Of a stretch of DNA of 38,231 nucleotides, positions 1 to 7,587 are shown one piece after another. The stretch lies in contig JAFZHS010000016.1 of assembly GCA_017554745.1 (NCBI GenBank), positions 1 to 38,231 on the forward strand, given 5' to 3'. Position 1 is the first letter of the stretch; every line of letters begins with the position of its first letter. A program made the translations under genes and the position numbers. Below the pieces are notes generated by a model, which was given only the letters and a program-made list of their open reading frames with translations, made no database searches and was not told the DNA's origin. Origin of the DNA: Clostridiales bacterium. Lineage in GTDB: Bacteria > Bacillota > Clostridia > Saccharofermentanales > Saccharofermentanaceae.

Positions 1-2
1 AT

Positions 3-299
3 CAGATCGAAGCTGCCCGTGTCGCCATCAACAGATACGTAAAGCGTGGCGGTAAGGTATGGATCAAGATCTTCCCTGACAAGCCTGTATCAAAGAAGCC
101 TGCACAGGTCCGAATGGGTTCCGGTAAGGCAGCAAACGAGTACTGGTGCGCAGTAGTAAGACCTGGAAGAGTTCTTTTCGAGATCGCAGGTGTTACTGAA
201 GAGCAGGCAAGAGAAGCCATGAGACTTGCAGGACACAAGCTCCCTTGCAAGACAAAGTTTATCGCAAAGGTAAAGGAGGAAAGCACAAATGAAGGTTGA
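3..299 (+). CDS. rplP: 50S ribosomal protein L16, 5'-truncated
   Basis: This is the C-terminal 98 residues of L16; the start lies left of the window. L16 sits near the A-site tRNA and the peptidyl-transferase region of the large subunit. The frame reads [17 protein letters not shown] and then [20 protein letters not shown], followed by [11 protein letters not shown], a signature of bacterial L16. The full protein is usually about 140 residues, so roughly a third is missing only because of the window edge. Its stop overlaps the start of rpmC by 11 nt, which suggests translational coupling within the S10 operon. Confidence 0.97.
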   Translation, partial: QIEAARVAINRYVKRGGKVWIKIFPDKPVSKKPAQVRMGSGKAANEYWCAVVRPGRVLFEIAGVTEEQAREAMRLAGHKLPCKTKFIAKVKEESTNEG

Positions 300-489
300 T
301 GAAATCCGCAAGATGTCTGATGAAGAACTTTCTTCTGAGCTCGCCTCTTTGAAGGAAGAACTCTTCAAGCTCCGCTTCCAGCATGCAACAAACCAGCTTG
401 ATAATCCGGCTCAGATTGCACAGGTTAAGCGTGATATCGCAAGAGTAATGACAATTCAGCGCGAGAAGCAGCTCGCTGCTAATAAGTAA
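289..489 (+). CDS. rpmC: 50S ribosomal protein L29
   Basis: L29 is a 66-residue helical-hairpin protein next to L23 at the polypeptide exit tunnel, where nascent-chain factors dock. The sequence shows the family pattern: [14 protein letters not shown] at the N terminus, an [11 protein letters not shown] helix, and a second helix ending in VMTIQREKQ. The ATG at 289 lies inside the end of rplP. The SD is the AAGGAGG just before it, within the rplP coding region, so the two genes are likely coupled. Length is normal for the family. Confidence 0.97.
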   Translation: MKVDEIRKMSDEELSSELASLKEELFKLRFQHATNQLDNPAQIAQVKRDIARVMTIQREKQLAANK

Positions 490-503
490 GGAGGAGACGA
501 CAA

Positions 504-761
504 ATGGCTGAAAGAAATTTAAGAAAAACCAGAGTCGGTCTCGTTACATCTGACAAGATGGATAAGACGATCACTGTTTCCGTCGTAGAGCACGTTAAGC
601 ACCCTCTTTACGGAAAGATCATGAAGAGAACCTACAAGCTTAAGGCACACGATGAGAACAACGATGCTCACATCGGCGATAAGGTTGAGGTTATGGAGAC
701 ACGCCCTATTTCCAAGGATAAGCGTTGGAGACTGGTTAGTGTCGTTGAGAAGGCTAAGTAA
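504..761 (+). CDS. rpsQ: 30S ribosomal protein S17
   Basis: S17 is a primary 16S rRNA-binding protein of the small-subunit body with an OB fold. At 85 residues it has the usual length. The N terminus [20 protein letters not shown] and the central [19 protein letters not shown] are typical of bacterial S17. A GGAGGAG ribosome binding site lies just upstream. It sits 14 nt after rpmC and 24 nt before rplN in the same operon. Confidence 0.97.
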   Translation: MAERNLRKTRVGLVTSDKMDKTITVSVVEHVKHPLYGKIMKRTYKLKAHDENNDAHIGDKVEVMETRPISKDKRWRLVSVVEKAK

Positions 762-785
762 GGCGATTAAAGGAGGATATATCAG

Positions 786-1154
786 ATGATTCAGGTTGAA
801 TCCAGACTCAGATCTGCCGACAACACCGGAGCAAAAGAGCTTCTCTGCATCAAAGTTTTGGGTGGCTCTTGGAGAAAGTACGCCAACATCGGCGACGTTA
901 TCGTTTGCTCCGTAAAGAGCGCTGCTCCCGGCGGCATGGTCAAGAAGGGTGATGTAGTTAAGGCAGTTGTCGTTCGTTCCAAGCAGGGCGTAAGACGTAA
1001 CGACGGCTCATATATCAAGTTCGACGAGAATGCGGCAGTCATCATTAAGGAAGACAAGAATCCCCGCGGAACTCGTATTTTTGGACCCATAGCAAGAGAG
1101 TTAAGAGATAAGGATTACATGAAGATCTTATCTCTCGCTCCGGAAGTTCTTTAA
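786..1154 (+). CDS. rplN: 50S ribosomal protein L14
   Basis: L14 is a subunit-interface protein that contacts 16S rRNA and is the docking site for the silencing factor RsfS. The 122-residue length is canonical. The start [20 protein letters not shown] and the segment [17 protein letters not shown] are diagnostic. A strong AAAGGAGGATAT precedes the ATG. The gene is central in the spc operon, 14 nt before rplX. Confidence 0.98.
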   Translation: MIQVESRLRSADNTGAKELLCIKVLGGSWRKYANIGDVIVCSVKSAAPGGMVKKGDVVKAVVVRSKQGVRRNDGSYIKFDENAAVIIKEDKNPRGTRIFGPIARELRDKDYMKILSLAPEVL

Positions 1155-1168
1155 GGAGGAATAGACAC

Positions 1169-1522
1169 ATGGCTAAGAGTAGTGTTCATGTAAAGAAAGA
1201 CGACCAGGTCATTGTCATTTCCGGCAAGGACAAGGGCGCAAAGGGTAAGGTTCTCATGGTAGATGAGAAGAAGGGCAGAGTTTACGTTGAAGGCGTAAAT
1301 ATGGTCAAGAAGCATCAGAAGGCCAGAACACAGACAGCTCCTTCCGGAATTGTTGAGCGTGAAGGTTCTATCGATGCATCCAACGTAATGCTCGTTGACC
1401 CCAAGACAGGCAAGCCCACAAGAGTTGGCTACCGTATTAACGAAGACGGTTCTAAGTCCAGGATCGCTAAGAGATCCGGCGAGGTCATCGATACGGTTTC
1501 TAAGGCTAAGAAGGGGGAGTAA
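1169..1522 (+). CDS. rplX: 50S ribosomal protein L24
   Basis: L24 is an early assembly protein that binds the 5' domain of 23S rRNA. A KOW motif is visible at about residues 9-36 (VIVISGKDKGAKGKVLMV), followed by EGVNMVKKHQK. At 117 residues it is somewhat longer than the usual 102-105. The excess is a Lys/Ser-rich tail (SGEVIDTVSKAKKGE). Only 3 nt separate its stop from the rplE start. Confidence 0.97.
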   Translation: MAKSSVHVKKDDQVIVISGKDKGAKGKVLMVDEKKGRVYVEGVNMVKKHQKARTQTAPSGIVEREGSIDASNVMLVDPKTGKPTRVGYRINEDGSKSRIAKRSGEVIDTVSKAKKGE

Positions 1523-1525
1523 TCA

Positions 1526-2065
1526 ATGACCAGATTAAAAGATAAGTACATTTCCGAAGTAGCACCCGCACTTCAGGAGAAGTTCAAGTACAGCTCATCG
1601 ATGCAGATCCCGAAGGTCGACAAGATCGTCCTCAACATGGGTGTCGGTGAAGTTAAGGATAACCCGAAGGCTCTTGAGAGCGCTATGCGCGACATGGGCA
1701 TCATTGCAGGCCAGAAGCCTGTAGCAACGGTATCCACAAAGTCAATCGCAGCCTTCAAGCTCAGAGAGGGCATGAAGATCGGATGCAAGGTTACTTTGAG
1801 AGGCGATAATATGTATTACTTCCTCGATAAGCTCATCAGCCTTGCTCTTCCCCGTGTACGTGACTTCCGCGGAATCAATCCTAATTCCTTCGACGGACAC
1901 GGCAACTATGCGATGGGTATCAAGGAGCAGCTTATGTTCCCTGAGATCGATTATGACAAGATTGATAAGATTCGCGGTATGGACATCATCATTGTTACTA
2001 CTGCCGGAACAGACGAAGAGGCATTCGAGCTCCTGAAGCTCTTGGGCATGCCTTTCCGCAAGTAA
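1526..2065 (+). CDS. rplE: 50S ribosomal protein L5
   Basis: L5 anchors 5S rRNA in the central protuberance and contacts P-site tRNA. At 179 residues it has normal length. Recognisable segments are [14 protein letters not shown], the [15 protein letters not shown] loop, [17 protein letters not shown], and the C-terminal LLGMPFRK. The ribosome binding site GGGGGAG lies inside the end of rplX. L5, L18 and 5S rRNA form a complex, and rplR is encoded downstream in the same operon. Confidence 0.98.
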   Translation: MTRLKDKYISEVAPALQEKFKYSSSMQIPKVDKIVLNMGVGEVKDNPKALESAMRDMGIIAGQKPVATVSTKSIAAFKLREGMKIGCKVTLRGDNMYYFLDKLISLALPRVRDFRGINPNSFDGHGNYAMGIKEQLMFPEIDYDKIDKIRGMDIIIVTTAGTDEEAFELLKLLGMPFRK

Positions 2066-2083
2066 TTTGGAGGAGAATAACAC

Positions 2084-2269
2084 ATGGCAAAGAAGTCAAT
2101 GATTCTTAAGTCTCAGAAGACACCCAAGTTTTCCACTCAGCAGCATAACCGTTGCAAGATCTGCGGAAGACCTCATGCGTATATCCGTAAGTACGGCATC
2201 TGCCGTCTCTGCTTCCGCGATATGGCATACAAGGGAGAGATTCCGGGCGTAAGAAAGGCAAGCTGGTAA
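2084..2269 (+). CDS. rpsN: 30S ribosomal protein S14, zinc-binding short form
   Basis: S14 binds the head of the small subunit. At 61 residues this is the short zinc-ribbon form (type Z), with paired cysteines at C24/C27 and C40/C43 (CKICGRP and CRLCFRD). It ends in the conserved [12 protein letters not shown]. The long zinc-free form lacks the cysteines. As in Bacillus and clostridia, it lies between rplE and rpsH. TTGGAGGAG precedes the ATG. Confidence 0.97.
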   Translation: MAKKSMILKSQKTPKFSTQQHNRCKICGRPHAYIRKYGICRLCFRDMAYKGEIPGVRKASW

Positions 2270-2323
2270 CAGTTATCTTTCTTAAGAATTAGAACTGTCC
2301 ATAACAAAACAGGAGGAAGAATT

Positions 2324-2719
2324 ATGCAGATTACAGATGCAATCGCAGATATGCTCACAAGAATCCGCAATGCCGGTACTGCAGGACACGCCACAGTTGA
2401 CGTTCCCCAGTCCAACATGAAGAAGGCTATTGCTCAGATTCTCCTTGACGAAGGATATATTGAGAAGTTCGAGACACTCGAGGGAAATACCCAGGGCGTT
2501 ATCAGGATCACACTCAAGTATTCCGGCAGAAAGCCTGTCATCACAGGTATCAAGAGAATCTCCAAGCCCGGTCTTCGTACTTATGCGGACAAGGAGAATC
2601 TGCCCCGCGTACTCAACGGCTTGGGCGTTGCTATCATCTCTACATCTAAGGGTGTTATGACTGATAAGCAGGCTAGAAAGCTCGGTGTCGGCGGCGAAGT
2701 TCTCGCTTACATTTGGTAA
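2324..2719 (+). CDS. rpsH: 30S ribosomal protein S8
   Basis: S8 binds helix 21 of 16S rRNA and is needed to assemble the central domain. In E. coli it also represses spc-operon translation. At 131 residues it shows [13 protein letters not shown] at the start and the C-terminal [23 protein letters not shown] strong ACAGGAGGAAG lies upstream of the ATG at 2324. The gap of 54 nt before it and 108 nt after it are the widest within this otherwise tight operon. Confidence 0.97.
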   Translation: MQITDAIADMLTRIRNAGTAGHATVDVPQSNMKKAIAQILLDEGYIEKFETLEGNTQGVIRITLKYSGRKPVITGIKRISKPGLRTYADKENLPRVLNGLGVAIISTSKGVMTDKQARKLGVGGEVLAYIW

Positions 2720-2827
2720 TTTTTCGAGATCTTAAAGATCTTGAAAAGATATACATCTCTGAAAAGCCCCGGGGTAGGGCGACATACCCGCCCGGAGGTT
2801 AAATCTTAAGAGCAGGAGGAAAATTTT
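2720..2827 (+). other. Structured leader between rpsH and rplF
   Basis: No gene fits here. There is an AGATCT-TAA-AGATCT hairpin at 2727-2741, then a GC-rich block at 2769-2795. That block can fold either as GGGTA (2772-2776) with TACCC (2785-2789), or as GGGCG (2777-2781) with CGCCC (2789-2793). The two pairings share position 2789 and exclude each other. Neither is followed by a T run, so this is not a standard terminator. It ends at the rplF ribosome binding site (AGGAGG). Function unknown. Confidence 0.45.
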
Positions 2828-3367
2828 ATGTCAAGAATCGGCAGAATGCCCATAGTCGTTCCTGCAGGCGTCGATGTAAAGATCGACGGCCAGCACGTAA
2901 CGGTTAAGGGCGGCAAAGCAGAGCTCTCACTTGATGTTCATCCGGACATCACAGTAAAGCTGGAGGATGGACAGATTCTCGTTTCTCGTCCCTCAGACGA
3001 TAAGAATCACCGTTCTCTCCACGGCCTTACAAGAGCGCTCATTCAGAATATGGTAACCGGCGTACACGAAGGTTTCACAAAGACATTGGAGATCAATGGT
3101 GTAGGTTACAGAGCTTCAAAGGCTGGTAATAAGGTTACATTCAACCTTGGTTATTCACATCCTATCGAGATGGTTGAACCCGAGGGCATCACAATCGATG
3201 TCAAAGACAATCAGGTCATCGTTCAGGGCGCTGACAAGCAGCTCGTAGGCGAGACCGCAGCAAAGATCCGTTCTCTCAGAGTTCCTGATGTTTATAAGGG
3301 CAAGGGTATCAAGTATGCCGGCGAGCACCTTATCATCAAGGAAGGTAAGACCGGTGCTAAGAAGTAA
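2828..3367 (+). CDS. rplF: 50S ribosomal protein L6
   Basis: L6 lies at the base of the L7/L12 stalk near the sarcin-ricin loop and affects elongation-factor binding. At 179 residues it has normal length. [17 protein letters not shown] opens the first of two repeated domains, and [15 protein letters not shown] near the C terminus is diagnostic. The AGGAGG before the ATG is strong. The 108-nt structured gap upstream may allow separate control of the downstream half of the operon (inference). Confidence 0.97.
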   Translation: MSRIGRMPIVVPAGVDVKIDGQHVTVKGGKAELSLDVHPDITVKLEDGQILVSRPSDDKNHRSLHGLTRALIQNMVTGVHEGFTKTLEINGVGYRASKAGNKVTFNLGYSHPIEMVEPEGITIDVKDNQVIVQGADKQLVGETAAKIRSLRVPDVYKGKGIKYAGEHLIIKEGKTGAKK

Positions 3368-3390
3368 GGCGCAAAGGGGGTAAATTCAAC

Positions 3391-3759
3391 ATGATTGGTA
3401 GAATTGATAAAAACAAGATTCGTAAGAGAAAGCATGTTCGTGTAAGGAAGAAGATTTCCGGAACGACAGAGTGCCCTCGTCTTTGCGTATATAGAAGCAA
3501 CAGCCACATTTACGCTCAGATCATCGATGATACAAATGGAACAACACTTGTAAGCGCATCTACGCTCGACAAGGAGATCAAGGGTTCCGTATCCGTAGGC
3601 AGCAACGTCGAGGCAGCTAAAGCAGTTGGTAAGCTTATCGGCGAGCGCGCTATTGCCAAGGATATCAAGGACGTAGTATTCGACCGTGGCGGATATCTCT
3701 ATCACGGAAGAGTACAGGCTTTGGCAGAGGCGGCAAGAGAAGCCGGTCTCTCATTCTAA
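3391..3759 (+). CDS. rplR: 50S ribosomal protein L18
   Basis: L18 binds 5S rRNA with L5 and attaches it to 23S rRNA. At 122 residues it has a basic N terminus ([19 protein letters not shown]), the family segment [18 protein letters not shown], and a C-terminal [24 protein letters not shown]. Spacing to rplF is 23 nt, and a GGGGG ribosome binding site is present. Confidence 0.97.
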   Translation: MIGRIDKNKIRKRKHVRVRKKISGTTECPRLCVYRSNSHIYAQIIDDTNGTTLVSASTLDKEIKGSVSVGSNVEAAKAVGKLIGERAIAKDIKDVVFDRGGYLYHGRVQALAEAAREAGLSF

Positions 3760-3777
3760 TCGGGAGGAGCAAATTAG

Positions 3778-4290
3778 ATGGCTTTAGAGTCTAAGAACAA
3801 TTCAAGAGAAGAAAAGAAAGAGTTCGAAGAGCGCGTAATCCACATCAGCCGTGTTTCCAAGACTGTTAAGGGCGGTAAGAACATGAGATTTGCTGCTCTC
3901 GTAGTTATCGGAGACAGAAATGGCCGTGTAGGTAAGGGCATCGGTAAGTCTACCGAAGTTCCGGACGCTATCAGAAAGGGTATCGAAGAGGCTAAGAAGA
4001 ATATCGTTGAGGTTTCTATCGTTAACGGTACTATTCCTCACGAGACACTCGGTGAATTCGCTGCAGCTCAGATCGTTATGAAGCCTGCTGCAAACGGTAC
4101 CGGTGTTATCGCAGGCGGCCCTGTCCGTTCAGTTTGCGAACTCGCAGGTATCACAGATATCCGTACAAAGTCTATCGGATCCAACAATCCCAACAACATG
4201 GTCAACGCTACTATCGAAGGTCTCAAGACCTTGAAGTCCGTAGAAGAGGTCGCTAGACTTCGCGGCAAGTCTGTTGACGAGATTAAGTAA
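3778..4290 (+). CDS. rpsE: 30S ribosomal protein S5
   Basis: S5 lies at the mRNA entry channel and influences decoding accuracy; its N-terminal loop borders the spectinomycin site. At 170 residues it shows [20 protein letters not shown], then [17 protein letters not shown], and the C-terminal domain with [19 protein letters not shown]. The loop KTVKGGKN has no obvious resistance-type deletion. GGGAGGAG precedes the ATG. Confidence 0.97.
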   Translation: MALESKNNSREEKKEFEERVIHISRVSKTVKGGKNMRFAALVVIGDRNGRVGKGIGKSTEVPDAIRKGIEEAKKNIVEVSIVNGTIPHETLGEFAAAQIVMKPAANGTGVIAGGPVRSVCELAGITDIRTKSIGSNNPNNMVNATIEGLKTLKSVEEVARLRGKSVDEIK

Positions 4291-4308
4291 GGAGGCCGGA
4301 ACTGAATT

Positions 4309-4488
4309 ATGGCTAACATCAAGATTAAGCTTGTCAAAAGCACAAACAAGGCAAGAGAGTCCGAGAAGGCTACAATCAGAGCTCTGGGCTTGAAGAAGAT
4401 CGGTCAGACTGTTGAGAAGGCTGACAATGAGGCTACACGCGGCATGATCAAGAAGGCTGTTAACTACGTAGCCGTAGAAGAGAATTAA
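4309..4488 (+). CDS. rpmD: 50S ribosomal protein L30
   Basis: L30 is a small large-subunit protein. The 59-residue product begins MANIKIKLVKSTNKARE and contains IRALGLKKIGQTVEKADN, the family core, then GMIKKAVNYVAVEE. Length and position between rpsE and rplO are exactly as in other Firmicutes. AAGGAGGCCGG lies upstream, and the next gene follows after 12 nt. Confidence 0.96.
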   Translation: MANIKIKLVKSTNKARESEKATIRALGLKKIGQTVEKADNEATRGMIKKAVNYVAVEEN

Positions 4489-4500
4489 TGGAGGTGCCAC

Positions 4501-4944
4501 ATGAAGCTCAATGAAATGACTTCCGCAGGCAACGCAAAAGCATATCGTAAGGGCAGAGGTCCCGGATCCGGTAACGGCAAGACAGCCGGCCGTGGTCACA
4601 AGGGTCAGAATGCCCGTTCAGGCGGCGGCGTAAGACCGGGATTTGAAGGAGGCCAGATGCCTCTTTACAGACGTCTCCCTAAGAGAGGCTTCAACAACAA
4701 GAGATTTGCTCCTGCTTACATCGAAGTAAATGTCGGAGATCTTGAGGTTTTCGATAACGGAGCAGCTGTAGACGCTAAGGCTCTTGCTGAGAAGGGCATC
4801 ATCACTCTTCCTAAGAACAATGACGGTGTTAAGATCCTCGGCAACGGCGAGCTCACAAAGAAGCTCGACGTAACAGCAGCTAAGTTCACAGCAGGCGCTA
4901 AGGAAAAGATCGAGCAGGCCGGAGGCACGGCTACGGAGGGTTAA
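4501..4944 (+). CDS. rplO: 50S ribosomal protein L15
   Basis: L15 is a late-assembly protein with a long Gly/Arg-rich N-terminal extension reaching into 23S rRNA. That extension is clear: [20 protein letters not shown], then [25 protein letters not shown]. The globular C-terminal half ends in [17 protein letters not shown]. It has 147 residues, a normal length. AATGGAGG precedes the ATG and secY begins 6 nt after the stop. Confidence 0.97.
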   Translation: MKLNEMTSAGNAKAYRKGRGPGSGNGKTAGRGHKGQNARSGGGVRPGFEGGQMPLYRRLPKRGFNNKRFAPAYIEVNVGDLEVFDNGAAVDAKALAEKGIITLPKNNDGVKILGNGELTKKLDVTAAKFTAGAKEKIEQAGGTATEG

Positions 4945-4949
4945 TAGGC

Positions 4950-6293
4950 ATGAATGGTATTTTTGATACTGCAGTAAATGCTTTTCGTGTAGAGTCTATA
5001 CGTAAAAGACTGCTCTATACCTTCATGATCTTGGGGATCTTCATGCTTGGCGGACTCATCCCTGTTCCGGGTATGGACGGTGACAAGTTTACCGCTCTTA
5101 TCCAGCAGTGGGGCCAGCTCGGAAGCATCATGGACATCATCTCAGGCGGTGGTCTTGCACACGCTTCGATCCTGTCCATGGGTGTATCTCCTTACATCAA
5201 CGCATCGATCATCCTCCAGCTCTTAACTGTCGTTATCCCCCAGTTGGAAGAAATGTCCAAAGAGGGCGAGTCCGGCAGAAAGAAGATGGACAAGATCACG
5301 CGTTATTCGGCTATCGGTCTGGCATTAGTCCAGTCCAGCCTGTTCTGCTACTCAACTCGCACGGCACTTTGTTCGAGCCTTCCTACATGGCTCAATGCCG
5401 GAGTTGTTATCATCTCATTCACGGCAGGTGCCGCTATCGTCGTCTTCTTAGGTGAGAAGATCAACGATAAGGGTATCGGCAACGGCGTATCTTTGATAAT
5501 CTTCGCAGGTATCGCTACACGTCTTCCTTCAATGGTTAAGACACTTTATGCGAAGTGCGTTGATTTGAGCACAAAGATCGACAGTGCCGTATGGGGTGCA
5601 ATAGTCGGAATTCTTGTATTCTTCGTTGTAGCAGCTGTTTCAGTTGCGATCATCGTCTTCGTTCTCTATGTACAGAACGCAGAGAGAAGAATTCCCGTGC
5701 AGTACTCAAAGAAGGTTATCGGCAGACAGCAGCGCGGCGGAAACAGGGACTATATACCGCTCAAGGTTAACATGTCCGGTGTTATGCCTGTTATCTTCGC
5801 TATGTCGCTTCTCGCAATCCCGAACATCATCGTTACACTGTTCATGAGCAACAGCTCTAACAAGGTCGCTCTCTGGCTCAAGAACAGCTTCACAGGCAGC
5901 TCCTGGTACTATGTTGTATACTTCCTGCTTATCATTGCGTTTACATTCTTCTATACGGCGATCAATTTCCATCCCGTTGAGATTGCAAACAACATCACTA
6001 AGAACGGCGGTATGATCAACGGTATCAGATCAGGTAAGCCTACGACAGACTTCATTAAGATCACGGCTCACAGACTCAATTGGGTCGAGGCATTCTTCCT
6101 CGTTCTCGTCTGCATCGTGCCGACCATCATCGGCGTACTTACAGGCTTCGAGAACGTATGGTTCGCAGGTACATCCGTATTGATCCTTACAGGTGTTGCC
6201 AACGACCTCATCGTTCAGGTAGAAGGTGAACTTGAGATCAGAAGTCCTAAGGGATTCCTGGAAGATCTTACGATCAAGTCAGGCAAAAGGTAA
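4950..6293 (+). CDS. secY: Preprotein translocase subunit SecY
   Basis: SecY is the protein-conducting channel of the Sec translocon in the cytoplasmic membrane. At 447 residues with about ten hydrophobic segments it is full length. Visible signatures are the N-terminal RKRLLYTFMILGIFMLGGLIPVPG, the plug-proximal ILSMGVSPYINASIILQLL, the cytosolic loop RRIPVQYSKKVIGRQ, and a C terminus on the cytosolic side (EVEIRSPKG-like ELEIRSPKGFL). ATGs at 4950 and 4953+ are close; 4950 fits the upstream GGAGGG. It is the last gene of the operon here. Confidence 0.98.
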   Translation: MNGIFDTAVNAFRVESIRKRLLYTFMILGIFMLGGLIPVPGMDGDKFTALIQQWGQLGSIMDIISGGGLAHASILSMGVSPYINASIILQLLTVVIPQLEEMSKEGESGRKKMDKITRYSAIGLALVQSSLFCYSTRTALCSSLPTWLNAGVVIISFTAGAAIVVFLGEKINDKGIGNGVSLIIFAGIATRLPSMVKTLYAKCVDLSTKIDSAVWGAIVGILVFFVVAAVSVAIIVFVLYVQNAERRIPVQYSKKVIGRQQRGGNRDYIPLKVNMSGVMPVIFAMSLLAIPNIIVTLFMSNSSNKVALWLKNSFTGSSWYYVVYFLLIIAFTFFYTAINFHPVEIANNITKNGGMINGIRSGKPTTDFIKITAHRLNWVEAFFLVLVCIVPTIIGVLTGFENVWFAGTSVLILTGVANDLIVQVEGELEIRSPKGFLEDLTIKSGKR

Positions 6294-6317
6294 GCTTTAC
6301 TGCTTCAAAGTAACATC

Positions 6318-6356
6318 AAGAGGCTGTCTCATATGAGGCAGCCTCTTTTATGTTTT
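6318..6356 (+). terminator. Intrinsic terminator after secY
   Basis: AAGAGGCTG (6318-6326) pairs with CAGCCTCTT (6339-6347) around an inner CTCATATGAG, and a T-rich tract (TTTTATGTTTT) follows. It ends the spc operon. The same stem and tail recur after the next gene at 7533-7566. Confidence 0.85.
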
Positions 6357-6381
6357 GCATCGCGAAAAGATGGATTATAAT
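6354..6381 (+). promoter_or_regulatory. Candidate promoter giving a leaderless mRNA
   Basis: A perfect -10 TATAAT lies at 6376-6381. A weak -35 TTTGCA lies at 6354-6359, spacing 16. Transcription would be expected to start about 7 nt after the -10, that is at or within a base or two of the ATG at 6388. No Shine-Dalgarno is present before that ATG. Confidence 0.5.
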
Positions 6382-6387
6382 ATCCCC

Positions 6388-7527
6388 ATGAGCAACTTAC
6401 TTGATTATCTGACATGGAGAGGAGACATCTCCCTTTCACAGGACCCGTTTAACAGTATCGACGGCATGATACTGTCGTGTCTGTCATACGTAAAATTAGA
6501 GAAGGTCCTTCCCAAGAAAGGCAAGATGACGATAGCCCAGGCATCGGAGAAATTCTTTAAGATCCACTCTGAAGCAGAGCTTGCCAAAGACAAGTCATTT
6601 ATTAAATTTGCTCCTTCAATGCTCAAAGCACTTGCTGAGGCTGACAGATTCAAAGACTCATATCTTTCAAATTATGTAAATATAGTTGATATACCAAAAC
6701 AGATCCAGTTTTCCGCGGTTACTATCGACACGCCGGACGGAATGACCTTCATCTCCTTCAGGGGAACGGACGATTCGATAATCGGATGGAAGGAAGACTT
6801 TAATTTAAGCTTCGAGACAGTTCCTGCCGAGACGGAAGCGGCCCAATATCTTCAGAATGTTATGACAGGCCGGCTTAACAGAGTGCGCATAGGCGGACAC
6901 TCGAAGGGCGGACATCTGGCTATATTTGCGGCATCAGCCATGCCTGTGGATATCGCCATGAAGATCGAGAAGATCTATAGCTTTGACGGCCCCGGATTTA
7001 ATAAAGAAGCCATGAAGTCAAATAAGTTCAAGAAGATCCAGCCCAGGATCGAGAAATATATTCCTGAGACTTCGATTATCGGAAGACTCCTCGAGGATTC
7101 CACCAAGCCTACTGTCGTTAAGAGCAGTGAAGCCGGCATTATGCAGCACGATCCGCTCACCTGGCAGCTCGAAGGAAAGAATTTCGTAACATGCGCTAAG
7201 ACAGATAAGATAAGCGATCTTTTCGATGAGACCATGACCGGGTGGCTCGATAATATGAGCTTTGCGGAAAGAAAAGTGTTCGTCGACGAGCTGTTCTCTG
7301 TTTTCGAGGCCTCGGGATGTGAATACTTAAGCCAGATGACCAAGGTAGGCATAACTGGCATCAGGGCCATGATCGTAAGGCTCGGGCAGATCAAGAACGA
7401 CACCGGCGCCAAGGTAAAGGCACTCGTAAAGATGTTCTTTATAAATCTCAATGTCCTTAAAGGCGGCGGTGATAATGACAAATTGACAAGCGGTCTGCTG
7501 CAGCTTGATTCAGGATCAAAAAAGTAA
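6388..7527 (+). CDS. DUF2974 (Mbeg1-like) alpha/beta-hydrolase
   Basis: The product is 379 residues from the ATG at 6388. It begins MSNLLDYLTWRGDISLSQDP, the usual opening of the DUF2974/lipase-class-3-like family found in clostridia. The strand segment FISFRGTDDSIIGWKEDFN and the nucleophile elbow GGHSKGGH with Ser172 (GHSKG) indicate a serine hydrolase. No signal peptide or membrane segment is seen, so it is probably cytosolic. The substrate is unknown; a lipid or ester is likely from the fold. TTG (6355) and ATG (6370) lie upstream in frame, but they would add residues the family lacks and have no ribosome binding site. It stands alone between two terminators, where adk would normally follow secY. 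Confidence 0.8.
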   Translation: MSNLLDYLTWRGDISLSQDPFNSIDGMILSCLSYVKLEKVLPKKGKMTIAQASEKFFKIHSEAELAKDKSFIKFAPSMLKALAEADRFKDSYLSNYVNIVDIPKQIQFSAVTIDTPDGMTFISFRGTDDSIIGWKEDFNLSFETVPAETEAAQYLQNVMTGRLNRVRIGGHSKGGHLAIFAASAMPVDIAMKIEKIYSFDGPGFNKEAMKSNKFKKIQPRIEKYIPETSIIGRLLEDSTKPTVVKSSEAGIMQHDPLTWQLEGKNFVTCAKTDKISDLFDETMTGWLDNMSFAERKVFVDELFSVFEASGCEYLSQMTKVGITGIRAMIVRLGQIKNDTGAKVKALVKMFFINLNVLKGGGDNDKLTSGLLQLDSGSKK

Positions 7528-7532
7528 AAAAC

Positions 7533-7566
7533 AAGAGGCTGTCACTTATGTGGCAGCCTCTTTTAT
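7533..7566. terminator. Bidirectional terminator
   Basis: AAGAGGCTG (7533-7541) pairs with CAGCCTCTT (7554-7562), with inner GTCAC/GTGGC pairing. TTTTATG follows on the plus strand, and GTTTTTT follows when read on the minus strand. It can therefore stop both the hydrolase gene and the two-component operon coming from the right. Confidence 0.85.
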
Positions 7567-7587
7567 GTGGTGTATATGTGAAAAGGG

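Noticed and set aside
1742..2083. Minus-strand open frames within ribosomal-protein genes
   Set aside because: Shadow frames of rplE and neighbours; the plus-strand proteins are unmistakable.
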